This document shows, piece by piece, positions 25,001-33,654 of a stretch of 64,000 nucleotides of DNA. The notes under the pieces were generated by a model that searched no databases, had not been told where the DNA came from, and saw nothing but the letters and a program-made list of their open reading frames with translations. Source of the stretch: Hydrogenophaga palleronii_A. Lineage in GTDB: Bacteria > Pseudomonadota > Gammaproteobacteria > Burkholderiales > Burkholderiaceae_C. Location: positions 1 to 64,000 of the forward strand of contig NZ_JAVDWU010000013.1 in NCBI RefSeq assembly GCF_031457455.1, given 5' to 3'. Positions within the stretch are counted from its first letter, which is position 1. Every line of letters begins with the position of its first letter. A program made the position numbers and the translations under genes.

Positions 25001-28000
25001 GTTGTAACCAGCCACCGTGGTGCCGTAGGCATCGAAGGTGTCGGTGCCGGGCACGGCGGGCAGGCCACCTTGCTGGTTGTTCTCGCCGCCGTTGGCCACG
25101 GGGTCGCCTGGATCGGTGAGCGCGCCGGTGCCGGCATCGCGCAAGCGGTCGTCGGCCACCACTTCCACGGCGTAGGTGGTGTCGAGGTTGGAGTCACCGA
25201 TGTTGGCGAAGGTGACTTGCAGACCGGCGAGGTAGGCGTTGATTTCGGACAGCGTACCGCGCACTTCCAGCGCGGAGGTGCTGCCATTGAGCGTGGCGTC
25301 CACCGTGACGCCGGAGCCGGCGACGGTGCTGTTGAGCGTCACGCCCAGGGTGGTGTAGTCGGCCTGTGTCAGCGGCACGCCGCTGTCGTCGAGCAGGCGC
25401 ACCGTGACCTGGATGACGCCGTCGGTTTCACCATCGGTGTAGCCGTCCAGACTGTCGACGTCCGTTACCTGGAAGCCCGTCACTGCGGTGGGTGTGCTGT
25501 CGCTGACGGCGATCGGTGCGCCGCCGTTCACGACGACGGGTGCGTCGTTGATGGCGGTGATGGCCACGGCGGTGGTGATGTCGGCCGGGTTGTTGGCCAC
25601 GCTGCCATCGCCCACGTCATCACCGATGGTGGAGCCGGCGTCGTTGAAGCTGAGCGTGAGCGTCACGTCGCCATCTGCACCGCCATTGACATCGCCGTTG
25701 GCGTGCAGCGCCGATGTGAAGAAGAGACCACCGTTGGGATCGTCAGCCGTATCGGCGGCGTTGCGGCCGTTGAGCAGGGCTTCAATGTCGACGGCGCGGC
25801 CTGTGAGGGTGACAGTAGCGGTGTTGTCGCCGGTGACCGTCACCGCCTGACCGCCTGCGGGTGTGATGCTGCCCTGCGCGCCTGAGGTGCCCACGCCCAG
25901 CGTACCGGTGCCCGGGGGCACAGAGATGGTGACCGAGACCGGCGTGCCAAACGCCTCCGACTCCGGGTCTTCCACCACGAAGCCATCGATCTGCGTGCGC
26001 ACGTCTTCGTTGACGATCACGCTGGGCGGGCCGGTGAGCACGGCCGGCTCGTTCACGAGCGAGGCACGAAGAAGGACCGTGTCGGACGTGATGTTGGGGT
26101 CGTCCGCGGGCAGCGTGGCTTGATCCGCCCAGTCGTACACGGTGCCTGGTACGGCAGTGGGAGCACCCGATGGATCGGCAGGCTCGTTGAGCTCGCCGCC
26201 GTTGGCGTCGGCGCCAGACGCATCAAGTGCGCCGGTTCCGTCACGCAAACGGTCGTCGACAATCACCTGCAACTGGAACTCGGCGTTCAGATCGGTGGCA
26301 AAGGTCACGGAGAGGCTGGCCAAGGCCTCATTGACTTGCGCCCTCGTGCCCTGGATCTGCAGGATGTTGTTGTTGCCGTCCTCCGTCATCAGCCAGAGAC
26401 CATTGGTGTCACCAGGCAGGTCGATGCTGATTTCCACGCCGCCAGTGCCAGGGCCATTGACGTTGCTGTAGTCGGTCACCGGATTGCCATCGGCATCCAG
26501 CAGGCGCACGGTGACCTGAACGAAGTCGGCCTCGACGCCGATCAGCCCGTCGGCAAGGTCCGGATCGCCCACGGACACGCCGGGGATCTGGTTGTTGGCC
26601 GCATCCGTGCTGTCGATGTTCAGCGGGCCGGCGGGCATGGTCACGGTCGGCTTGTCGTTGGTGGACGTGAGGGTGATCAGGAAGACGTTGTTGTCGGCAC
26701 CGTTGCCCGAGTCTTCCAGCACACCGTCGTTGACCACGAAGTGGAACTTGTCGTGGTACTGCGCGCCAAAGCCGTCAATGAGGGCACCCACTTCGTCGCC
26801 GCTGTGACGGTAGCTCACCCGGCCTGCGTCGATGTCGGCCTGGGTGAAGGTGGAGCCCACGCCGAGCGCGGTGCCATTGAGCAGCAGCGTGCCTTCGGTG
26901 GGTGCGTCGGTGATGCGGAACTGACGCTGCACCGTGGTGTTGTCGGAGTCCACCGCCGTGAGGTGGGCGCTGGTGATGACCACCGTGGTGCCTTCGGCCA
27001 CGTTGGCCAGGATTTCATTGGCACCCGTGAGGGCGCCGCCGTCGGTGATGGTGGCATCGATGGCCGGGTCTGCGGACCCCGGTGTGTCGGCGATCTGGGG
27101 CGCGTTGTTAACCGGGATGATGTTGATCACCGCGTCAACTGGCGCGCTCTGGTTGGACGCGACGCTGCCGTCGGCCAGCGGCGGCGTGCTTCCGTTGGTG
27201 GCAAAAGCGTCGCCCGGATCGGCCAGGTCGTCACGGACGACATAGGTGAAGTCCACGCGGGGACCGCCCACGTAGGTCAGCGGCTCCGAACCGTCGTGCA
27301 CATAACGCAGGCCTGAGGTGCCACTATCGGCCGAGGCGGTCAGCAGGGTGCTGGGCAGCCAGGTGTCCGTGGTCACGGCCACCCAGGCGCTGCCGTTCCA
27401 ACGCTGCAGCTCACCGTGGTCCGGGAGGTCGGTGACCTGGAACCACAGGAAGTCTTCCGCGCCTTCACCCACCTGTTTCAGGGGATCATCGCTGAGGTCG
27501 ATGTCGTTCAGGCCGACCACATCCTCGCCCAGGCGCACGGCGTTGCCGTCGCCCTCGATCACCTGTGCCGTGCCTCCGTCGCCGGTGGGCCGGTCGTTGG
27601 TGGGCGTGACGTCGATGACGAACTGGCTGGTGATGGCGTTCTCTGTGCCGTCGCTCACCCGATAGTCAAAAGCCGCCGTGTGGTCTTCGCTGCCATCGTG
27701 CACGAAGCGGATGTTGCCGCTGTTGATGTCGGCCTGCGTGAACTGGCCGTTGACCGGCACACTTGTCCACGCCCCGTCGACGAAATGTTCGATCACGCCG
27801 TTCGAGGGCTGGTTCTCTAACGTGTAGACCGTCTCATTCGCCGGCACCTCGAAGGTCTGGCCACCGGGGCCAGGTTCGGTGCGCGTGATCCGGTACTCCA
27901 GCATGGCCGGCGTGATCAGGTAGTCGGTGTTGGCTTCTTCCCATACCGTGCCGCCGTTGGACGACAGACCCAGGGAGTCGAAGTCGTAGTCCAGGGCAGC

Positions 28001-30670
28001 CGGGGTGCGCGGACCGAAACCATCGTCACCAGGAACGTCAAGGATGTTGAAGTAGAAGTTCTGGACCGCGATCGGACCTGCGGGGTCTGACGGGTCGCGC
28101 ACGCCACCCTCGAACCCGCTGACGGGGTTCTGGGGATCGGTGATCACGTCGAAACCGAAGGCCGAATCCCGTGCCGTGAAAGTGAAGCCGTCCAGCGTGT
28201 CGGCGGTGATCGACGTCGTCTGCAGATAGCGCACTTCGCCAGCGTCCAGTTGGGCCTGCGTGAAACGGCCACCCGGGCCCAGAACCACCCAGCCATTTCC
28301 ATCCGGACCGGCGCCGCCACCCAGGAAGATCTGCAATTCCCCTTGGGCAGGGGGTGTTTGAATGGTGTAGACCAGTTGCTGAGTTGGCGTGGTCTGGCTC
28401 GGGTCGGAAGGGTCGCGGTCGACGTCGGTGAGCTGCAACATGCCTGGCGTGAGAACGATGGCCGTGTGCTCGGTCACATCGAGTGCGGTGCCGGGGGTGT
28501 CGTGCGCGTTGTTCAGCTCGGGGTCGTCGTTGTTCGGCTCGACCTCGATGACGACGGTTTGAACGGTCGTGGCTGCTGCGTCAATGCCCTCGCCGCCGCC
28601 CGAGTCGGTCACCGTGATCTGGTAAGACGGCGTGATGGCGCCCGGCGCGTTCGGCTCGGTGCCGTTGTGCGCGAACTTCAGCAGCGACAGGTTGGCCTTC
28701 TGCTCTTCGGTGAGCACGGTGGTGCCGGTGATTTCTTCGCCCGCGTCCACGATGCCGTCGTCGTTGGCGTCAAAAAACAGAACGCCCTGGCCGCCGGTGA
28801 CCACGTTGTCGATCACGACGATCGCATTGGCCAGTGAATCGGCGGCATCACCCAGGTCGATGGTGGGCGCCACCACGCCGACCTGACCTTCAATCAGCGT
28901 GACGTCGCTTTCGATGGTCGGCGCGACGTTCACCGGCTCGATGGTGATGTTCATGGTGCCGGCGGTCACGGCGCCGCCGCCGTCGCTCACGTTGACGCCG
29001 AAGCTGTCGCTGGCGGCGGTGGTCAGGTCGGTGCCGTTGTGGGTGTAGAGCAGTTGCCCCAGGTTGGTCACGGGCACCACAGTGCCCACCACCACCACGC
29101 CACCCTGGTAGGTCAGCGTGCCCTGGCTGGGCAGGGAGGTGATCTGCACCATCTGCTGGTCGACCACCTGCTGGCCGGTGCCGATGTCGGCGTCCAGCGC
29201 TTCGCCGCTGGTGGCCAGCTGGGCCAGCGAGAAGGAAGCGGCGCCTCCTTCCGACACCACCAGGTCGACCTGGGTGCTGAGGTCGGGCGCATCGTTGACG
29301 GCAGTGACGGCGATGTTGTCGACCACCACGCTGCCGGCGCCACCGGCGGTGACGTTGAACGTGATCGACGGTGTGAAGCCGGCGGTGGAGCTGTTCTGGT
29401 TGGACTCGGGCGTGTAGGTGAGCGAGCCCAGTGCGGCGTTCACGTTGGCGATGGTGCCGGTGACCGAGAAGCTGCCGGAACCGTTGGCGCCGGTGAAGCT
29501 CAGTCCTGTGGCCACACCGAACGACGACGTACCGCCGCTGGTCACCACGCTGAGCGTGATGACGTCGGAGGGCGAATCGCCGTTGACCTGCACGCCGGTG
29601 ATGGCCAGCGGCGTGTCTTCCGTGGTGGTGCGGGTACCGGCTGCATTGCTGTCGACCACGGCCGTGGCGGCCAGCAGGCCCACATAGCCATCGGTGGCTG
29701 CCGCACTCAGGACCACACCGGCTTGAATCGTGCCGATCTGCGCCTCCAGCACCCAGTTGCCGCCCTGATCCGACGAACCTGTGGCGTCGGTGGAAGCGGC
29801 GATGTCTGCACCGGTGATGTGGCTCAGTTCCTGGAGGAAGTTCTGGCCTTCGCTGCCGGCGGCGATGTCGCAGCCGTAGAGCAGGATGTCGGCGTCTTCG
29901 GTGAGGTACTGGGCCCAGCCCTGTAGGGTCTCGGAATGCCCGGACAGGTTGTCGCTGCCCACGGTGTCGCGGCCCAGCGTGAAAGAACCGCTGGTGCCGT
30001 GGCTGATGATGTGAATGGCACCAAAGGGCTGGCTGGAGGATGCCAGCTGGTTGCTGATGGCTTCCAGCCCGTCATCGTCTGCGCCCACCACGATCACCGT
30101 GACGTTCGAGGGCATGTCGACCAGCAGGTTCTCGTGGTTCTCCACCCGGGCGTCGACCACCACCAGTTCGTTGATCGTCGCGGTGGTGGCCAGGCCGTCC
30201 ACATCTTCGGCTTCGGCTTCGTTGTCTTCCGAGGTCAGCGCCAGCGGATCGGCGGAATCGTCCGCCTCTGCCAGGGTGGTATCGGTGGTGTCCGTTGCGT
30301 CTGTTGCGTCTGTATCGCTGCCCGCTTCTTCCAGATCCGATGCACCCTCGTCTGCGGCTTCGGTGTCTGCGTCTGTGTTGTCTTCGGCACTCTCTGTCTC
30401 GGCCAGCAAGTCGGCATCGGCGTCTGCGGCGTCCTGTTCGGTGGTCGCCACGGTGGGCGTTTCACTGGCGGAGGGCTCCTCTGCCAGCAGGGCGTCCTCG
30501 GCCAATCGGTCCGGCTCGGCGGCCGGCGCTTCAGCTGGCGGTAGGGGTTCTGCACTGTCGGCCAACACCACACCTTCGGCCAGCGCGGCGCCGTCGAACA
30601 GCATGCGGGGTTCCAGCTTGAGAAGGCGCAAACGCGAAGCCAGGGCGGAAGAGGGGAGTTTCTGTTTCAT
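22061..30670 (-). CDS. giant DUF4347/cadherin-like/VCBS surface protein
   Basis: About 2869 residues. It starts MKQKLPSSAL with LEPRMLFDGAAL at 19-30, the N-terminal signature common to DUF4347 surface proteins. An Asp/Glu/Ala-rich linker (about 33-160) leads to the DUF4347 domain (ELVVVDARVENHENLL to GNWVLEAQIGTIQAG, about 165-330). The rest is a long array of cadherin-like/Ig-type repeats with recurrent VNDAPxx, DxDxx and YxHDGSE phrases, and two VCBS repeats near the C-terminus (GTYGSIVLNADGTYTYTLNN; GQYGTLTINPDGSYSYVLDD). The C-terminal ~300 residues are Pro/Ala-rich. I see no RTX nonapeptides. Probably a Ca2+-bound adhesin/biofilm protein exported by the genes downstream. ATG 30670 removes 17 non-family residues from the open frame. 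Confidence 0.88.
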   Translation of the reverse strand: MKQKLPSSALASRLRLLKLEPRMLFDGAALAEGVVLADSAEPLPPAEAPAAEPDRLAEDALLAEEPSASETPTVATTEQDAADADADLLAETESAEDNTDADTEAADEGASDLEEAGSDTDATDATDTTDTTLAEADDSADPLALTSEDNEAEAEDVDGLATTATINELVVVDARVENHENLLVDMPSNVTVIVVGADDDGLEAISNQLASSSQPFGAIHIISHGTSGSFTLGRDTVGSDNLSGHSETLQGWAQYLTEDADILLYGCDIAAGSEGQNFLQELSHITGADIAASTDATGSSDQGGNWVLEAQIGTIQAGVVLSAAATDGYVGLLAATAVVDSNAAGTRTTTEDTPLAITGVQVNGDSPSDVITLSVVTSGGTSSFGVATGLSFTGANGSGSFSVTGTIANVNAALGSLTYTPESNQNSSTAGFTPSITFNVTAGGAGSVVVDNIAVTAVNDAPDLSTQVDLVVSEGGAASFSLAQLATSGEALDADIGTGQQVVDQQMVQITSLPSQGTLTYQGGVVVVGTVVPVTNLGQLLYTHNGTDLTTAASDSFGVNVSDGGGAVTAGTMNITIEPVNVAPTIESDVTLIEGQVGVVAPTIDLGDAADSLANAIVVIDNVVTGGQGVLFFDANDDGIVDAGEEITGTTVLTEEQKANLSLLKFAHNGTEPNAPGAITPSYQITVTDSGGGEGIDAAATTVQTVVIEVEPNNDDPELNNAHDTPGTALDVTEHTAIVLTPGMLQLTDVDRDPSDPSQTTPTQQLVYTIQTPPAQGELQIFLGGGAGPDGNGWVVLGPGGRFTQAQLDAGEVRYLQTTSITADTLDGFTFTARDSAFGFDVITDPQNPVSGFEGGVRDPSDPAGPIAVQNFYFNILDVPGDDGFGPRTPAALDYDFDSLGLSSNGGTVWEEANTDYLITPAMLEYRITRTEPGPGGQTFEVPANETVYTLENQPSNGVIEHFVDGAWTSVPVNGQFTQADINSGNIRFVHDGSEDHTAAFDYRVSDGTENAITSQFVIDVTPTNDRPTGDGGTAQVIEGDGNAVRLGEDVVGLNDIDLSDDPLKQVGEGAEDFLWFQVTDLPDHGELQRWNGSAWVAVTTDTWLPSTLLTASADSGTSGLRYVHDGSEPLTYVGGPRVDFTYVVRDDLADPGDAFATNGSTPPLADGSVASNQSAPVDAVINIIPVNNAPQIADTPGSADPAIDATITDGGALTGANEILANVAEGTTVVITSAHLTAVDSDNTTVQRQFRITDAPTEGTLLLNGTALGVGSTFTQADIDAGRVSYRHSGDEVGALIDGFGAQYHDKFHFVVNDGVLEDSGNGADNNVFLITLTSTNDKPTVTMPAGPLNIDSTDAANNQIPGVSVGDPDLADGLIGVEADFVQVTVRLLDADGNPVTDYSNVNGPGTGGVEISIDLPGDTNGLWLMTEDGNNNILQIQGTRAQVNEALASLSVTFATDLNAEFQLQVIVDDRLRDGTGALDASGADANGGELNEPADPSGAPTAVPGTVYDWADQATLPADDPNITSDTVLLRASLVNEPAVLTGPPSVIVNEDVRTQIDGFVVEDPESEAFGTPVSVTISVPPGTGTLGVGTSGAQGSITPAGGQAVTVTGDNTATVTLTGRAVDIEALLNGRNAADTADDPNGGLFFTSALHANGDVNGGADGDVTLTLSFNDAGSTIGDDVGDGSVANNPADITTAVAITAINDAPVVVNGGAPIAVSDSTPTAVTGFQVTDVDSLDGYTDGETDGVIQVTVRLLDDSGVPLTQADYTTLGVTLNSTVAGSGVTVDATLNGSTSALEVRGTLSEINAYLAGLQVTFANIGDSNLDTTYAVEVVADDRLRDAGTGALTDPGDPVANGGENNQQGGLPAVPGTDTFDAYGTTVAGYNIYNVTSNTRDVFISSINDPGQITANDVVISEGSATLVLDTSNANIVLADPDDNGATTMQVTVTVGTGTITAVGGAGGAVAGIGTSTITITGATEAQINSRLQALTVTFPDPDGAGPAGNADWNGSFDVTVVYDDRGNTGTRPGSLVGDTDAPGSNPGDYAYADGTSNHLVTTRVFNVTVNPVNDAPTATHTPTNPTANENTDGTGVPPVNLLNPGTISDVDLTSTPGLDGSTFGAGTITVTLTDGITGDQLLVNPTVTAGIAGVTGGAGNTPLVITLNSDATVEEVEAILAAIQFSHSTDNPTVFGTDLTRSYTVVLSDGNNDQAGGDAGGPDALSAPTINGTITLAEHNDPPVAVDDTNVVTEDSGTPATGNVITGVGTPDSTPDSDPDTPIGDLTITEIRTGTEASGGGMSPVGGGTVITGQYGTLTINPDGSYSYVLDDTNPDVNNLLTGETLADVFTYTLSDGTSVDQAQLTITINGRSDHPVLTIPDVNGGEPGHHSIPENATTPVTGTVTIVHPEGEAFIDVTTVTVGGTTTTITRAELNDLATTPVVITGPEGTLTLTGFDPTSGEVTYSYQQHGMTKDHSGGPESVFDTFTFEVIDVNGNTSTPRDLVIVVTDTAPVALPDTNTVAEGVGTTPTSTSGNVFGPGGASAGDVEDQLGADPTEVVGIGAGNSTGHLSGNLGTPFAGTYGSIVLNADGTYTYTLNNRHPAVQNLNNGQTLTEVFRYTIMDSDGNASTTTLTITIRGVSDTPAQPTPPSAPPTELPPAPTPERPISGKGQLELPRNQIRYQRLDVNQIADRLQPRLYVLPAVQEARELVEGKGIDIEHIADIMDPSLYVLPTVEAASRVARDAAQPAIDRFNDSDTDDDGVVIEWKDNAEAEPRAAEAERPAAAPADKPTPSADAPVPSLSTADADTSAPAPVARVEFTQQVRQWAGAHSIRQRAAALDLLFDAPPAPASAEAAPSPQVADAPQA

Positions 30671-31254
30671 GCGATGTTGATGCCAGGCTGAAATGGAACG
30701 AAGGGGCGGCGGTGGCCGCAAGGCGTGCGGATCACCCGCTGCAGGGCAGCGGGAAATCGGCCGCTTTGGGGGCTGGGCCGGAGAACTGCGTGAGGGGCTC
30801 TGAGGTCACTCTGAACGAGGGTCGGACCTCAAATTGCTGCTCTTCTTCAAGCGCAAACACACGCAGGCCGCGAATATATCGGGTAAGCAATCGTGTTGAT
30901 CTAAGTCAATATGTGTATGCCAAACAACTGATAGCAGTTACGTGAAATTTGTCGAAACACGGGCGTCATGTGTTGGCCGGGGACAACATGAAAATTTTGT
31001 AAGACTTCAGAAAGGAAGCAATTCATGGTGTTTCCATCAATGGCGCTGCCTTGGGAGCAATATCTGATGTACGTACCTCATACTTTCGTCAACCACCTCA
31101 AAGCTGGCCCAGGTGCACACAAGCTTTCGGCGCTCTCCGCGGTCACCAAGGCACCCGGCTCTATTGAGGTACAAAGCGTGTCTGTTACCTTCACACGGCA
31201 TTGCCCTCTACTGCCCCATGGCCCGCGCCATGGGCGGCGCCGCGCCAACTTCAG
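30671..31254. other. long divergent regulatory region of the giant surface protein
   Basis: About 580 bases, GC-rich near the adhesin start and AT-rich from 30830 to 31030. It contains an FNR-like box (annotated separately). A short plus-strand frame from 31025 has a decent ribosome site (GGAAG) but no protein-like sequence, so it is not called. Confidence 0.5.
30896..30909. promoter_or_regulatory. FNR/Dnr-type box
   Basis: TTGAT-CTAA-GTCAA matches the FNR/Anr/Dnr consensus TTGAT-N4-ATCAA at nine of ten positions. It lies about 230 bp upstream of the surface-protein start on the minus strand and 345 bp upstream of the AraC gene on the plus strand, so it could respond to low oxygen or NO at the adhesin promoter if the mRNA leader is long. 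Confidence 0.45.
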
Positions 31255-32037
31255 ATGACATCCCTCCCTTGCGTCGTCGCTCAGTACGCCTACACCCGTG
31301 TCACGCACACCATTCGCACCGTCACGCTGCGCGACGATCTGGTGGGCTGGGTGGTCACGGGAAAGAAGCGCCTGTCCACGCCCCAGGGCGAGATTCGCTT
31401 TGCGCCGGGTCAGGTGTTCTTGCTGCCCAGGTCCACGCGGTGGGATGTGGTCAACGAAGCGCCCCCCGGCGGACACTACGAAGCCCGCCTGATCAGCTTC
31501 GCGCCGAAGCTGGTGGAGGCCTTCCATGCGCGCTTCGGCCAGTTCGCCGCCGTGCCCCCCGTTCAGCACAGCGCCGGTACCCTGGCAGACGATGCGTTTG
31601 TCGCGACCTTTGAACACACTGTGTCGGCGCTGCGCGAACCTGAAACCTCCGAAGCGATGCGCGAACACCGGGCCATGGAAGTCCTGTTGCTGCTGGCTGA
31701 GCGAGGCCTGGTGTTTGCCCCTGTGAGCGAGCTCAGCTGGACCGACCGGGTGCATCGGCTGGTGCGGCAGCGGCTTCATGCCCACTGGAGCGTGGACGAT
31801 GTGGCCAGGAGTTTCCAGATGAGCGCCAGCACACTGCAACGCAGGCTCGCCGAAGAAGACACCACCGTGAGCCGCTGCGTGCGCGAGGTGCGCCTCGAAT
31901 CGGGCATGGCGCTGCTGCAGGGAACGAGCCTGCAGGTGTCAGAAATTTCGGCGCGTTGTGGATACGACTCCCACAGCCGGTTCACGGCCGCTTTTCGCAA
32001 ACGCTTCGGCTACGCCCCCTCGTTTCTCAGGCCATGA
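31255..32037 (+). CDS. AraC-family transcriptional regulator
   Basis: About 260 residues. The N-terminal cupin-like sensor part reads LVGWVVTGKKRLSTPQGEIRFAPGQVFLLPRSTRWDVVNEAPPGGHYEARL. The C-terminal part is the double helix-turn-helix of AraC regulators: WSVDDVARSFQMSASTLQRRLAEEDTTVSRCVREVRLESGMALLQGTSLQVSEISARCGYDSHSRFTAAFRKRFGYAPS. The ATG at 31255 gives the usual length; the open frame upstream is not protein-like. Neighbouring targets are unclear; it precedes the YbhB gene by 110 bp. Confidence 0.9.
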   Translation: MTSLPCVVAQYAYTRVTHTIRTVTLRDDLVGWVVTGKKRLSTPQGEIRFAPGQVFLLPRSTRWDVVNEAPPGGHYEARLISFAPKLVEAFHARFGQFAAVPPVQHSAGTLADDAFVATFEHTVSALREPETSEAMREHRAMEVLLLLAERGLVFAPVSELSWTDRVHRLVRQRLHAHWSVDDVARSFQMSASTLQRRLAEEDTTVSRCVREVRLESGMALLQGTSLQVSEISARCGYDSHSRFTAAFRKRFGYAPSFLRP

Positions 32038-32147
32038 CGCCAGGCGCACGCGGCTCCTGCACGATCGCGCACAGCAGTTGACGCTTCCGGGCGAGCGACG
32101 CAAGCGAAGACGTTTCATCATCTGGCCTTCCCTTATTTGGAGCTCTC

Positions 32148-32711
32148 ATGAAACGCCACATCCTTCTTGCCTCCCTGCTCGCTGCCTCGTCCACCTTCCT
32201 CCATGCCGCCGACTTCACTCTCAGCAGCCCGGATTTCAAAGCCGGCGACATGCTGGCGCAGCGCTTTGAGTTCAACGGCTTTGGTTGCTCGGGCGAAAAC
32301 AAATCCCCCGCCCTGCAGTGGAGCGGCGCACCGGCGGGCACCCAGAGTTTTGCCGTCACGGTCTACGACCCGGACGCCCCCACCGGCTCCGGCTGGTGGC
32401 ACTGGTCCGTGATCAACCTGCCGGCCAGTGTGACCTCGCTGCCGGCCGACGCAGGCGCCGTGGGCGATGCAAAGTTGCCCGCTGGCGCGCGGCACGTGCG
32501 CATCGACTACGGCGTGGCCGCCTGGGGTGGCACCTGCCCGCCACCGGGCGACAAGCCGCACCGCTACATCTTCACCGTGCATGCGCTGAAGACGCCCACG
32601 CTGGACATTCCGGCAGACGCCACTGCGGCGCTGGCGGGCTACATGATCAACGCGAATGCCATCGGCAAGGCCACGCTCGTGGCGACGTACGGCAGGTCCA
32701 AAAAGGACTGA
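32148..32711 (+). CDS. YbhB/YbcL (PEBP/Raf-kinase-inhibitor-like) protein
   Basis: 187 residues. A signal peptide (MKRHILLASLLAASSTFLHA) is followed by the PEBP fold: FEFNGFGCSGENKSPALQWSGAPAGTQSFAVTVYDPDAPTGSGWWHWSVINLPASVTSLP, with the D-P-D-A-P motif of the ligand pocket and the second motif around GVAAWGGTCPPPGDKPHRYIFTVHAL. A periplasmic location is expected. The family binds phospholipid head groups or small ligands; the bacterial role is unclear. Confidence 0.92.
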   Translation: MKRHILLASLLAASSTFLHAADFTLSSPDFKAGDMLAQRFEFNGFGCSGENKSPALQWSGAPAGTQSFAVTVYDPDAPTGSGWWHWSVINLPASVTSLPADAGAVGDAKLPAGARHVRIDYGVAAWGGTCPPPGDKPHRYIFTVHALKTPTLDIPADATAALAGYMINANAIGKATLVATYGRSKKD

Positions 32712-33054
32712 CCGTCTGCGGGCATCGGGCATTGCCTCCGGTTCCCCTTGCCATCCACTGGCATCCGGAACAGGGACTGCCCGGATTCGCAGAGCGGCCT
32801 ACAATCCCGCCATGGCTTTCCTCCCCACCCTCACTGCCCTCACGGCAATTCGCCTGGCCTTCGCGGCCGGCGACGCCGTGGCCGGCCGCAAGCAGATGGG
32901 CTCAGTGGGACTTCGCCAGCCCGCCGCAGATTCCTGAGCCCGGCGATACCCCTTCCTCCTTTTTGCGCAATCCATCTATCGCCGGGCCACAAGCCAAGCG
33001 CGATCGCGGGCGTTGCCTTTGTATGTGGCACGTCTGCACCCGTTGGAGTGCCAC
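32712..33054. other. stretch without a supported gene
   Basis: A 41-codon ORF begins at 32812 (MAFLPTLTALTAIRLAFAAGD) just after TACAAT, which resembles a -10 box, but there is no ribosome site or family match. The right end holds the TTGGAGTG ribosome site of the Rnk-like gene. Confidence 0.35.
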
Positions 33055-33456
33055 ATGCACAAATCCCAAGTGGGTGAGCGGCTGCTCACCGAGATCGATT
33101 TCGCACGCCTGAACAACCTGCAGGGCCACCAGCTCACGCCCGAGCTGGCCGAGGCACTGGATGCCCTGGACCTTGTCCCCTCGCGCGAGATCCCGCCCGA
33201 CATCGTCACGATGTACTCGCAGGTGATCGTCGAAGACGTGGCCTCAGGCAAGCGGCAGAAGCTCACGCTGTGCTACCCCAGCGACGCCGAGCCGCACCTG
33301 GGTTTCATCTCCGTGCTCTCGCCGGTGGGCGCCAGCCTGATCGGCCAGCGCGTGGGCGCCATCGCCCGTTGGCGAACGCCCAATGGTGACGAGTGCGCGG
33401 CCGAGATCGCCACGCTGCTGTTCCAGCCCGAAGCCAGCGGCGACTACACCACCTGA
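33055..33456 (+). CDS. rnk: Rnk-like GreA/GreB C-terminal-domain protein
   Basis: 133 residues. Rnk is a GreA-like RNA-polymerase-binding protein that lacks the long coiled coil. Here a short N-terminal helix pair (ARLNNLQGHQLTPELAEALDALDLVPSREIPPDIVTMYSQV) precedes the FKBP-like C-terminal domain: VIVEDVASGKRQKLTLCYPSDAEPHLGFISVLSPVGASLIGQRVGAIARWRTPNGDECAAEI, with the V-x-S-P-x-G-x-A-L-I/L-G signature. In E. coli Rnk regulates nucleoside diphosphate kinase levels. ATG 33055 follows GGAG by about six bases. Confidence 0.82.
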   Translation: MHKSQVGERLLTEIDFARLNNLQGHQLTPELAEALDALDLVPSREIPPDIVTMYSQVIVEDVASGKRQKLTLCYPSDAEPHLGFISVLSPVGASLIGQRVGAIARWRTPNGDECAAEIATLLFQPEASGDYTT

Positions 33457-33654
33457 CGGTTTCGTTTCGTCGTGGTGCGGGACACCGGTGTGCGCCGGGT
33501 GATGGCCACGTTACGTCAAGGCACAGGGAAAACAGGCTATCGAACACAGGGGCGGGCTTCGGCTGCACACTGCAGGGTCCCCGCCCTCCCCTGACACCCA
33601 TGCCACACGCCCACCCTTTGAAGCACGCCCGTTCTGTTCTCCCGCCGTCGCGCC

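Noticed and set aside
22505..25885. Very long open frame (about 1126 codons) antisense to the giant surface protein
   Set aside because: It lies fully inside the repeat-rich adhesin gene, has a Val/Gly/His/Arg-rich shadow composition and no family match; GC-rich genes often leave such antisense frames open.
22061..30670. Classical RTX toxin/adhesin
   Set aside because: No GGxGxDxxx nonapeptide runs are visible in the translation; VCBS and cadherin-like repeats alone do not make an RTX protein.
31025..31258. 77-codon plus-strand frame with a GGAAG ribosome-site-like sequence upstream of the AraC gene
   Set aside because: The product has no family resemblance, overlaps the AraC start region, and the DNA is AT-rich leader in character.
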